A DNA stretch of 64,000 nucleotides from Parapristionchus giblindavisi (lineage: Eukaryota; Nematoda; Chromadorea; Rhabditida; Diplogasteridae). The stretch spans positions 496,001 to 560,000 of the forward strand of contig CALSFV010000274.1 of the NCBI GenBank assembly GCA_943737045.1. The letters run 5' to 3'. The notes below the pieces were generated by a model, which saw only the letters and a list, made by a program, of their open reading frames with translations, was not told where the DNA came from and ran no database searches. This document shows, in pieces, positions 11,151-20,407 of this stretch (position 1 is its first letter; every line of letters starts with the position of its first letter). Position numbers and translations under genes: made by a program.

Positions 11151-14100
11151 TCATTCATCGGTTTTCTTATTTTCACTAGACCCATTCATCTTTTTGTGTT
11201 CTCCATCATTAATTTCTCCATTCTTTTCTAGTTCTTCTTTCTCTTTCTTTTTCTCTTCTTCTAATCTTCTTTCTTCCGCTTTTCTCTTCTCGTCTTCAGC
11301 TAAATCTTCCCACATTCGAGCGTTGAATCTAAAAATATATAATCATAATTATATGGACAACAAAATAATTTCATTTGGTTTTCGTAACGTTCCATTGATA
11401 TACACCATAGAATACTTTTATTCCTTTTTGAATTTTGAATATTGAATAAAAGTATTACTAATATTGTAACGGTACTTACTCGCATTGTTTTTTAAGGTGA
11501 TCAATTTGTGGGACGATCTTGGAAATCACATCGTAGCAGGGTACACATATTCCTCTCATGAAACCGACCTCAAATTTTGTCAATTTGTTTAAAACTTCAT
11601 GTTACATTCGCTGTACAAAATTGGCAAGATTTTACATCCATAATCAATGCCAGGCTCAAATTGCCAAAATATTGAAAATAAGAGAATACTTTCTTCGTTA
11701 AATGCACATCTCGAGCCAATTTGAAACTCTCCGCTCTGACAATGCTCTCTCGCTTTCTACGAGAGAGCATTGCCAGGATAGTTTCAAATTAGCTCGAGAT
11801 GTGCCTTTACTCTCGTTCTTTTTCTCTTACTTTCTTGAATAATCTTCTTTTGTTACCTGCATTTGTGGAAGTTCATTTGCCTTCGTTCTATCCATCATAG
11901 GTATCGGAGTGTTACCGTTGATCTTCTCTGCATCTCCCTGAATCAATCAATAATCAGAATATTGATTAATCGAATGATCTAACCTGTTCATAGAACTCTT
12001 CAAATATAACTTTAACAGTTTCAGTTTGTATCTTCCAAGGTTTCGCACTTGCAATCAAATCACATCCAGTCATTAGTACTGCCTGATATTCAATAATTGA
12101 AATTCAAGGAATATCCCAAGCTAATTTTACACTCCATTCTGGCAATGCTCTATCGCTTTGGTTGTCTGCGAGAGACTATTGCCAGTGCGCAGAGTAAAAT
12201 TAGCTGTGCCTTAAGAGACCGGCTCGGTAAGACTCGAGCATGGTCCGGACATTCGCCAAGACTTTCGATCTGGGACTCAATACTTTCATTATAGACACAT
12301 ACCGGGGGGAGACCGATGAAAGTTATAGTGAAAATGCCCTTGGGCTCAAACCCGGCTCACATATGTTTCATAAAATAAAAAAATTGAAAAATTCATAACT
12401 TTTCAATCGTGATAGCTAGGACTTTTATTTTTATTTATTGGTGAATAACATGTCATGCACTCTTATGAACACTCCTGAACAATAATATCATATCGTTCTG
12501 TATAAGTTTTTTCGTGTCTGATTTTCAGATTTTTTTCCTTCTATCCTCGTTGAAGAGATACTGCAAGAAAATTCATAGTGCATATTGTAGCCCTGACGAT
12601 TATGTACATGTTGGTCACATTCCCTTGGCCAGCCAGTTTGTCATAAGCCTCGAGAATTGCAACTGAATATGAGATATGTGTAAATTGGAAAAATCGAAAA
12701 TTAAAATTTCTTGAAATTCGCAAGAGCAAGAGGTGGCTTTATAATGTCATTTTACTCGTAGTGATGCGCGTACACAGGAAAAATATACAGATAGACTTGG
12801 ACTACATTTTTAAAAAATTTAGAAAAATAATTATTTTATTTTTATTTTTTTAACTGCCACATTCAGTCGACCGTCAAGGCAAGTTGATTCATAGGGCAGA
12901 TGGTGGCTAAGGCATGTGCGTTTGCAGAAACGACTGCAACGTGAAGAATCGTCGTTTCGCAGATCTTGAATTTATTTTTTTATTTATCAAACTTGAATAT
13001 TTATATGTTTCTTTCATATAAATCGGTTGGAAGGTAGCGTATTGCATCCAAAGCTGTACCATTTTAATCAGTAGGAGTATACGCTATTGGACTACCGTCA
13101 ACGTCAGAAATCGCGAACTAATTTTTTTTTCAGTCGACCCATGATTTTCAACCATGACCCGGGGTTCATGGTTGAGAATGGCTGAGCTCGAAAAATTCAT
13201 TATGATCCCAGACCAAATACTATTTGGCATTATATCAATAGTAGGCCAACTTTTATTTTTATGGATGCCATAACTCTAATTACCGTAATAGTAATGCACG
13301 TACCTGCATTTTTCGAGAATTTCTCCACATTATTATAGGATACGGTAGCTGCATTACGGTAGTTCGGATTACGGTAGCCGGAAAAATTAAAGTTGGCCTA
13401 CTATTGATATAATGCCAAATAGTATTTGGTCTGGGATCATAATGAATTTTTCGAGCTCAGCCATTCTCAACCATGAACCCCGGGTCATGGTTGAAAATCA
13501 TGGGTCGACTGAAAAAAAATTAGTTCGCGATTTCTGACGTTGACGGTAGTCCAATAGCGTATACTCCTACTGATTAAAATGGTACAGCTTTGGATGCAAT
13601 ACGCTACCTTCCAACCGATTTATATGAAAGAAACATATAAATATTCAAGTTTGATAAATAAAAAAAAAATTCAAGATCTGCGAAACGACGATTCTTCACG
13701 TTGCAGTCGTTTCTGCAAACGCACATGCCTTAGCCACCATCTGCCCTATGAATCAACTTGCCTTGACGGTCGACTGAATGTGGCAGTTAAAAAAATAAAA
13801 ATAAAATAATTATTTTTCTAAATTTTTTAAAAATGTAGTCCAAGTCTATCTGTATATTTTTCCTGTGTACGCGCATCACTACGAGTAAAATGACATTATA
13901 AAGCCACCTCTTGCTCTTGCGAATTTCAAGAAATTTTAATTTTCGATTTTTCCAATTTACGCATATCTCATATTCAGTTGCAATTCTCGAGGCTTATGAC
14001 AAACTGGCTGGCCAAGGGAATGTGACCAACATGTACATAATCGTCAGTGCTACAATATGCACTATAAATTTTCTTGCAGTATCTCTTCAACGAGGATAGA

Positions 14101-17100
14101 AGGAAAAAAATCTGAAAATCAGACACGAAAAAACTTATACAGAACGATATGATATTATTGTTCAGGAGTGTTCATAAGAGTGCATGACATGTTATTCACC
14201 AATAAATAGAAATAAAAGTCCTAGCTATCACGATTGAAAAGTTATGAATTTTTTAATTTTTTATTTTATGAAACATATGTGAGCCGGGTTTGAGCCCAAG
14301 GGCATTTTCACTATAACTTTCATCGGTCTCCCCCCGGTATGTGTCTATGATGAAAGTATTGAGGCCCAGATCGAAAGTCTTGGCGAATGTCCGGCAGGGG
14401 GTCAAAATGCTCGAGTCTTACAGAGCCGGTCTCTTAAAGGAGAACTTCAATAACATACTTGCAGAAGTTTTCTATGATCTGTTTCTTGAATATTGAATGA
14501 CCCTTCTGTTATTATTCCTTGTAATCGGGCCCTCAAAATATATAACATATCGATCTCATTGTCAAATGATTAAACTGACACCCCAAGCTAATTTGAAACT
14601 CTCCGCTCTGGCTATACTCTCTCGCTTTCTTTGTTTACGAGAGAGTGTTGCCAGAGCGGAGTGCAAAATTAGCGTCTTCAATATTACCTATTAGGAAAGA
14701 ATAGAGCAAGATCAGTAGCCAATATACAATGTTTAATAGTTGAGAGTGCAGCTTTGTACTCTTCCGATGTCATGTGTTTCAGGATATTGTGTCCATCTTG
14801 TTGTAGAATAGTCACTGTTTGATTGAAATGATGATGTTCCATCACTGATGTGGAATAGATCGCAGCTAATGGTGTCGACATATTCTTCATATATCTACAA
14901 GTAAGCATCGCATAGCATCAAGATATTGAACAAATGGATCGATGAATGAAGAAATCGATTGATTTATGAAGGGGCCCCCCCTTGCCAAAATTATCCATAT
15001 TACCCATATCATTACATTTTAGTCATATGCATCGTTGCTTGACACGTAGATAAAATTAAATATATCTATAATTTTGCTTAATTCTAATACTCACACTTCG
15101 TAAATCCCTAAATCTTCAAACGCAATACGTTTCTGTAACAGCGGTTTCATGTAAACATCCTACGTGTATGGATTTATTTATCCTTCTTCTAATGTGGTTA
15201 TAATATTTTAAAATGATAGACAGTGATTCATCACTTCTACCACGCATACGATGAAATTGTTGTTTTGGATTGGTCTATGATTTGCTTTTGAACAACCAAG
15301 TTAGTAGCAAACAGTTGGAATAATTTAATAAATAAACATAAACATACTGATTATTCTTTCCTCTATGATCAAGATCATGACATATACAGGAGATGAAGAG
15401 AGCGAGAGACTGGAAATATATTGTTGATTTCTATGAATTAAACTCACCGCTCTGGCTATACTATCTCGCTTTCTTCGTTTGTGAGAGAATATTGCCACTT
15501 CGGAGATTAAAATGAGCTTGTATGCTTTTAAAAATTTATCTAAGTAAAAAAAAAACTCACTTCAAAAGGAGTAAATATATCTGTAGAATTGAGAAGAACA
15601 AACATCGCATGAGCCACACTCCAACCATGTGCCCAATTATGATATGCTACCCTAAAATATTTAAAATATAAATACATTAATCAAAATATTCAGTAACCGT
15701 CTATAGTTCTTCCTCACTGTTAATACAAAACGAGTTAGATCGTCAGCATCAAAACGGCTGAAAAAACACTCTTTGTTTCATATTACGAAATTAGTAAAGG
15801 TAAAGGTAAAGGTACATCGCGTTGTTCAAGGCACACGAAGTCCTCTGAGAGATCAATTAAAAATTAGTACTGACAATTTATCATTGAATAGAGTTCGGAA
15901 CATATAAACAGCGTAGAGAGGCTTCTCCACTTCCGACAATTTCATACCATTGAAGTCAAATCTTAAATAATTTTTTTATAAAAGTAGAATTGTGGAATAT
16001 TTTCGACGGACGTTTCCAATTCGACGATCCTTTCTGTGTGTTCCAATTGGCGTAGTTTAGCCACTTCATCTCTATTGCAAACACTGTGATATGCGAGTAC
16101 TTCCAGGGCAACACGATATTTCTGAAACATTAATAAGAACCTTGCATGAGCATGCCCAATCAGTCATTGAGTGGCAACCATTCTCTACCCCCCCCCCCCC
16201 CAACATCCCAGTATTCTTGACACAGACATTCTAAACGCTTATTGCTGGACTAGATTTTCATAATTAAACTTTTTTTAAGGCAAATCTTTTTTTCAGTAAT
16301 AACGAATAATTAGTCTTATAAAATAATAATGTTACCTGCTCAGATCTACGGATCTTATCGTAGAGTTTAGCATGATGCAGAGCTAGACCGCAGTAAACAG
16401 CGAACATCTTAAGTTAATTAACAATTACTTAATTATTTATGTGGTTGAACAAAACAATACCTCAAAAGCATCTTCATCAGCTTTGTTGAACACTCCATCA
16501 TGTTTATTAACCATTTGTACAACTCCGATCACACTAAATCAAATATCAATGCTTGCTTATCTCTTTATTAGTCAAACAAAATAAAAAAAAAAGTTTTTTT
16601 TTGTTCCCATTAATTCCATAAATTTTTTGATTGAACTGGTGTGTACCTGTTGCGTATAAATATAGGCATACATAGAATAGTTGTAGTATGATAACCCGTC
16701 TTTGAATCAACTTCCGGATTGAATCTTTCATCCTATATCAGGTCAGAATAGTTTAGTTATCATTCAATCCCATCACTTACATCATAAGCATTCTCAATAT
16801 TGAGAACTTCACCAGACGATGCCACATATCCAGCTACACCTCGAGTCATTGGAAAACTATAAATTAAAAATTATTTATATTTTATTATTATTATTATTAT
16901 TATTAACCTTTTTTAATATCTATTAATCGCGTCATAATTGTAATCTCTATTTCAAGAAATGGGATAATCTTGGCATAATCTTCTTAACTTCAGGTTCAAA
17001 TAATCATGAAGCCTACCGTATTTCCTTATTTCCATCTGCATTAATCTTAACATGTTCATCATCGCCTTGTCCAACATCAAAGATACGCGCATACAATTCC

Positions 17101-19140
17101 TGTTATATAATAATAATAATAATAATTTATTCCTTCAATAGATTGAACGCATCGGGGATGGGAACTATCTCTTAGATAAGTCCTTTGAAAGATTCCTGTC
17201 GTCATAATTTATATTTTTGTTCTTTTTGACAATTGGACAGTTGTCTAGAAATACGACCATGTCATATAGAAAACGTATTGTATGAAGGATACCTTGGTCT
17301 TCGAATCGACGAGAAACAGCGATGCTCTATCAGCTGTGACCAGTTTCTGTGCGAAATTCTGCAATGAACGATTATTTGTGATCTAATAATTAATACCCGA
17401 GACACGACAAGAATTAATCTTCTGTCTAAATGGTGCAGTTTCATCAAACACCAATGATTATTCTAATTTCGTGATACTCTACGTTTAGTTGTCAAAGCTA
17501 TCATTTGAACTACGAGGAACTATTAATTTCCCTGTCGCTCTTTATACACATCTTCAAACCCTCAATTAGTTCCCTTTTATGGCTTCGCGCAGATTTAGAA
17601 CACCTACCATGACTTTGAGAATGACATTATCCATAGAAACGATGTCCTGGAAGATGGATCTGCAAAGATCAAAGATTAAAGATCAATAATTTAATTTCAA
17701 AGATTAAAGATGAAAGAATAAAGATGAAAGATCAGAACGTGAAAAGAACAAACTTGGCCACATCCAATAGGAAGGCATTGAGCTTTCTTTGCCGTATGAA
17801 CAATTCACTTTCTTCACCTTTTGATTGCAATTGAGATGAAAGCTGAAGGATGTTAATCAATATTTATAATGAATAATGTTTGAAAATAAAAAATAATTTT
17901 GAAAATATGATATTTAGAAAAAAGAATAATAAGTTAGAAACCTGAGCAAAGTGAATACACGAAGCGCTCCAAACAGAGATAACTGCTATGACTTGTTTGT
18001 CTTTGAGAGATATTGGAGAATGGAATTCTATTTGACCTGAAAAGAAACAATGTCTATGTATCTACATATGGTTCAATGAAATAATGGTGGTGTAGAGATA
18101 AGGTTGCACAGTATCCCACCCGAGGTCCCGAGCTAATTTGAAACTATCCGCTCTGGCGACACTCTCGCTCTCTTTGTCTGCGGGAGAGTATTGACAATGC
18201 GGATAGTAAAATTAGCTTGGGGGTGTCTTTAACCGAAAATCAAAATCTTACCGAGAGTGTTTCCTTCACAATCGATCAATTTCTGTACATGAAGTGGCTC
18301 TCTTCGATCCCGTTTCACCTTAAAATATAAAATAAAACAATTTTAAAAATAATAAAATAAATAAAATACGCACTTTTTTGAGCTTGAGACCTCCTTCCGA
18401 AGCACTTTTGTAAACTGAATAAGCGCCTTCTTCGTTCTCAAATATAGCCTAAAATGGGATTTTAAAATGTACATTGTTCTCGAAAATCCATACCTCAAAA
18501 CTGTCCGTGCCACACAGTTGTGCCATGCATATACCAATCTCATAAACCATACGACTCTACAAATTATTTTTTATGAACTAGGAGTTTTAGAAAATGATAC
18601 CAACCACACTATCGGAATGATCATGAATGATTCTTCGACGTGAAGCCAAATCAGTACTCTGCAAAGATGAAAGTTGAAAGATCATATATCAATGGTCAGT
18701 TATTTCTTACAGTCCATGATTGTATCGGCAGAACTTTGCTGGATTTTCTCTTCTCTTTCATTTGTCGTTTTGCAGTCCATCTCTGAAATAGCACAATTCA
18801 AAAATTTTTTTAAAAACCGCTCAAATATTTTGTTGAACGATCCGAAGTGGTATTTCCAAACTTATTTCACCAACAAACCTGAAATGTCTCTTTTGAAATG
18901 GAAGATCCTGTAACATACGCCTCGAGCACTCTCGGATTACTCTATAATATATATTTATTTAGTGGCACCCATCTATTTTAAAACTTATTTATATTTATTT
19001 ATTCTTTAAATATCGTAATCATTCCTATACACAAAATAATTTCGACTATTTTTCGAAAAAAAAATCAAAATTGTTCGAAACAAAGGTACAAATCGAACCT
19101 TGAGATACTGTATCACCTTCTCCTCTGTTACATCAGGCAT
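11151..19140 (-). CDS. pde-5: GAF-domain cyclic-nucleotide phosphodiesterase, PDE10 type
   Basis: Hydrolyses cAMP and/or cGMP. 27 exons, 754 aa: 19140-19099, 18941-18879, 18782-18711, 18658-18605, 18556-18494, 18448-18374, 18318-18252, 18036-17942, 17842-17754, 17659-17608, 17358-17293, 17099-17017, 16856-16781, 16732-16647, 16533-16461, 16407-16336, 16121-16012, 15961-15875, 15757-15698, 15651-15561, 15409-15348, 14894-14688, 14531-14459, 12082-11984, 11937-11857, 11568-11480, 11328-11151. Two GAF domains span about 77-206 and 207-376. Catalytic landmarks: YHNWAH (465-470), CHDLDHRGKNN (502-512), YSTSVMEHHHF (526-536), ATD (572-574), MTGCDL (610-615) and MQVGF with nucleotide-binding Q666 and F669. 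Metal ligands H470, H503, D504 and D614 are present. The N terminus (VTEEKVIQYLK, NPRVLEAYV) also matches PDE10. The last exon adds a Lys/Glu-rich tail of about 58 residues. Symbol by orthology with the C. elegans PDE10-like gene, less certain than the family. Confidence 0.93.
11698..11810. mobile_element. TTAA MITE family 1, copy 2
   Basis: Near-perfect palindrome: GCACATCTCGAGCCAATTTG pairs with CAAATTAGCTCGAGATGTGC, with a short loop. TTAA at the left end, decayed TTAC at the right. Lies in the pde intron between exons 25 and 26. Confidence 0.88.
12108..12214. mobile_element. TTAA MITE family 1, copy 3, joined to the large fold-back
   Basis: Left arm CCCAAGCTAATTTTACACTC, right arm GAGTAAAATTAGCTGTGCC, with the usual TCTATCGC...GCGAGAGA centre. 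Its right-hand TTAA (12211-12214) is also the left target site of the fold-back element. The left TTAA is lost. Confidence 0.8.
12211..14437. mobile_element. Large TTAA-flanked fold-back element 1
   Basis: Two arms of about 1.04 kb (12211-13253 and 13393-14437) are near-identical inverted copies around a 139-bp centre. The same 62-residue frame appears on opposite strands in the two arms, an early sign of the palindrome. Ends are TTAA followed by GAGACCGGCTCGGTAA and, at the other end, GAGACCGGCTCTGTAA. Each arm carries one 22-bp palindromic site (13151-13172 and 13470-13491). No transposase is seen, so it must be non-autonomous. It fills most of the 2.4-kb intron between pde exons 23 and 24. 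Confidence 0.9.
13151..13172. repeat. 22-bp palindromic site shared by the fold-back elements
   Basis: ACCATGA-8 bp-TCATGGT with CCCGGGGT in the middle. The same site occurs in the other arm (13470-13491) and four times in fold-back element 2: 31946-31966 (lacking the first base), 32011-32032, 32058-32079 and 32366-32387 (variant). Purpose unknown; a protein-binding site for mobilisation is one guess. Confidence 0.75.
14570..14675. mobile_element. TTAA MITE family 1, copy 4
   Basis: Left TTAA at 14570; arm CCAAGCTAATTTGAAACTC, centre GCTTTCTTTGTTTACGAGAG, right arm GAGTGCAAAATTAGC, where the end is cut short. Its right edge is about 12 bp from the splice donor of pde exon 22 (exon end 14688). 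Confidence 0.82.
15095..15159 (-). other. Possible alternative exon of the pde gene
   Basis: A 65-base open segment bounded by a GTAG acceptor and a strong GTGAGT donor. It encodes DVYMKPLLQKRIAFEDLGIY plus two residues. It starts in phase 0 and ends in phase 2, exactly like exon 21 (15409-15348, the HD metal-site exon), so it could replace that exon but cannot be added to it without breaking the frame. The acceptor lacks a pyrimidine tract, so it may be chance. Confidence 0.3.
15437..15530. mobile_element. TTAA MITE family 1, copy 5 (diverged)
   Basis: Left arm ACTCACCGCTCTGGCTATAC, centre CTCGCTTTCTTCGTTTGTGA, right arm TATTGCCACTTCGGAGATTA. Outer arms are eroded. Lies in the pde intron just upstream of the exon encoding the HD metal site. 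Confidence 0.7.
15797..15845 (+). repeat. Dispersed repeat, GGCACACGAAG family
   Basis: AAAGGTAAAGGTAAAGGTAC followed by TTCAAGGCACACGAAGTCCT. Other copies: 1482-1562, 7518-7560 and 9404-9475 (reverse), 21722-21797, 23433-23475. All lie in introns or intergenic DNA. SINE-like, not identified. Confidence 0.5.
16188..16201. repeat. C14 homopolymer
   Basis: Fourteen consecutive C in a pde intron. On the coding (minus) strand this is a G-run. Length may vary in sequencing. Confidence 0.95.
17104..17200 (+). repeat. Dispersed repeat with GAACGCATCGGGGATGGGA
   Basis: An AAT run, TTTATTCCTTCA, then GAACGCATCGGGGATGGGA and a TAGATAAGTCCTTTGAAAG block. 25427-25530 is a second copy with the same order of motifs. 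Intronic in pde; unidentified SINE-like family. Confidence 0.5.
18116..18232. mobile_element. TTAA MITE family 1, copy 6
   Basis: Left arm CCCGAGCTAATTTGAAACT, centre CTCTCTTTGTCTGCGGGAGA, right arm GTAAAATTAGCTTGGGGGTG then TTAA. In the pde intron between exons 7 and 8. Confidence 0.82.
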
Positions 19141-20407
19141 TCTGACCGTTGAAAATGATCTGAAATTATTGTTGTTTATTTATTTATCAAATTCTCAGGG
19201 GAAAGGGACATGGGGGAGATGGCTATCCGTCGCTTATTAGCGATTTTTTTTTCATTTTTTTCGGTTTAAGCAGTTGATTATAATGAATTACAAAGAAGAT
19301 AATATGTAGAAGAGTCTAACCTAGTATTCGGTGTACTGTTATTCCGTGTTAGAGTGTTCGATGTATGAATGTTGGTTGTTGACCTACGATGGACAGAGGT
19401 TGAAGCCATGAACGAAGATATTAAGACGATGTGATAGATATGTAGAATAGATGGAGCGGATTAAGAAAGTGAGAGAAACTATGACAGAAAGATATAGAGA
19501 GGAAGAAGAAGGATAAAGTATAGAGATAGAGAAAAGTGAAGAGGAGAAAATATATAATTCTAGTGAAGAAGACACTTGGATGGGAGTTGTCTTGGTAACA
19601 GAATAAGAGCAAATAAATACAATTATTAAGTTATTATAACCAATAGAGCGAACACCTACGAATAATACAAAACTAATAAAAATAATAACAATAACAATAA
19701 TAATAATAATATTAATAATAATGATAATAATAATATATGATTGAAGATACGAGGAATAGAGAACGTCAAGAAAATGTATGAATTTTTAGTGAGAAATGAT
19801 TGAGTGAGACGAAATGCGAATGACGATTAGAAGATAATATGGATAAAAGAAGCTATATGAATGGATGCTATCAATATATGGAATGGATTCACTTTTGGAA
19901 GTGGTGAAGGGAAACCACTCAATGATGACTTCGAATGAATAATACTAGTAGATATAGAGAAGACGAGTAAAAACAAGGATGATTCGCAGTTATAATATTC
20001 CATATGGGAAATGAATTCATGACGTACGCAAACGAGAAATATACCATATTCAATATGCAAACGAGGGAAAATGAGAATCAAAAATAATATATAATAATTT
20101 ATATTCATTTCGAAATTTATCTGATAAGCTATTTTGCTGACCAATATGTTGAAATGTGCGCAGTAAATTAAGAAACCCCCAAGGGGGATTAATCGTTCGA
20201 TATTTAGAACTTCCGCATATGAAAACATTTTTGAACCAAGAATCAGTGTTATGTTTGTTAAATATGTTTATCCTCTTTATTCATTTCTATTCTATAATTA
20301 TGAAAAAAAACCACTAAACATTTTACCATATATTTGAAATTAACTATAAATAACCAAGCCCAAAAATTGCTAAATACAATACGAGAAGAATTCATATAAT
20401 AAATAAT
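19141..20407. other. Intergenic between pde start and receptor-gene end
   Basis: Contains a TTTCAG acceptor on the minus strand (19165-19160) 19 bp before the pde ATG, a repeat at 19169-19250 and an AAT-rich microsatellite (19676-19737). A 133-codon hydrophobic frame at 19827-20228 (minus) has no family resemblance and is probably chance. The spacing of 1.27 kb argues against an operon. Confidence 0.6.
19160..19165 (-). promoter_or_regulatory. Probable spliced-leader acceptor site for pde
   Basis: TTTCAG on the minus strand, followed after 19 bases by the chosen ATG at 19140. It could instead end an intron from an unseen upstream exon. Confidence 0.45.

Noticed and set aside
10928..11185. 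Overlapping frames on both strands near the pde stop codon
   Set aside because: They come from the inverted-repeat element at 10953-11138; no conserved features.
12541..14099. Two identical 62-codon frames on opposite strands (12541-12729 and 13911-14099)
   Set aside because: They are the two arms of the fold-back element; no protein family resemblance.
14459..14471. A 13-base pde microexon encoding only KLLQ
   Set aside because: It would leave about 20 residues of the catalytic domain missing. Extending the exon to 14531 restores an in-frame segment (TEGSFNIQETDHRKLLQ) matching PDE10.
19827..20228. 133-codon minus-strand frame rich in Ile, Phe and Ser
   Set aside because: AT-rich intergenic sequence, no recognisable domain, no good splice or start context. 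Chance is the simplest explanation.
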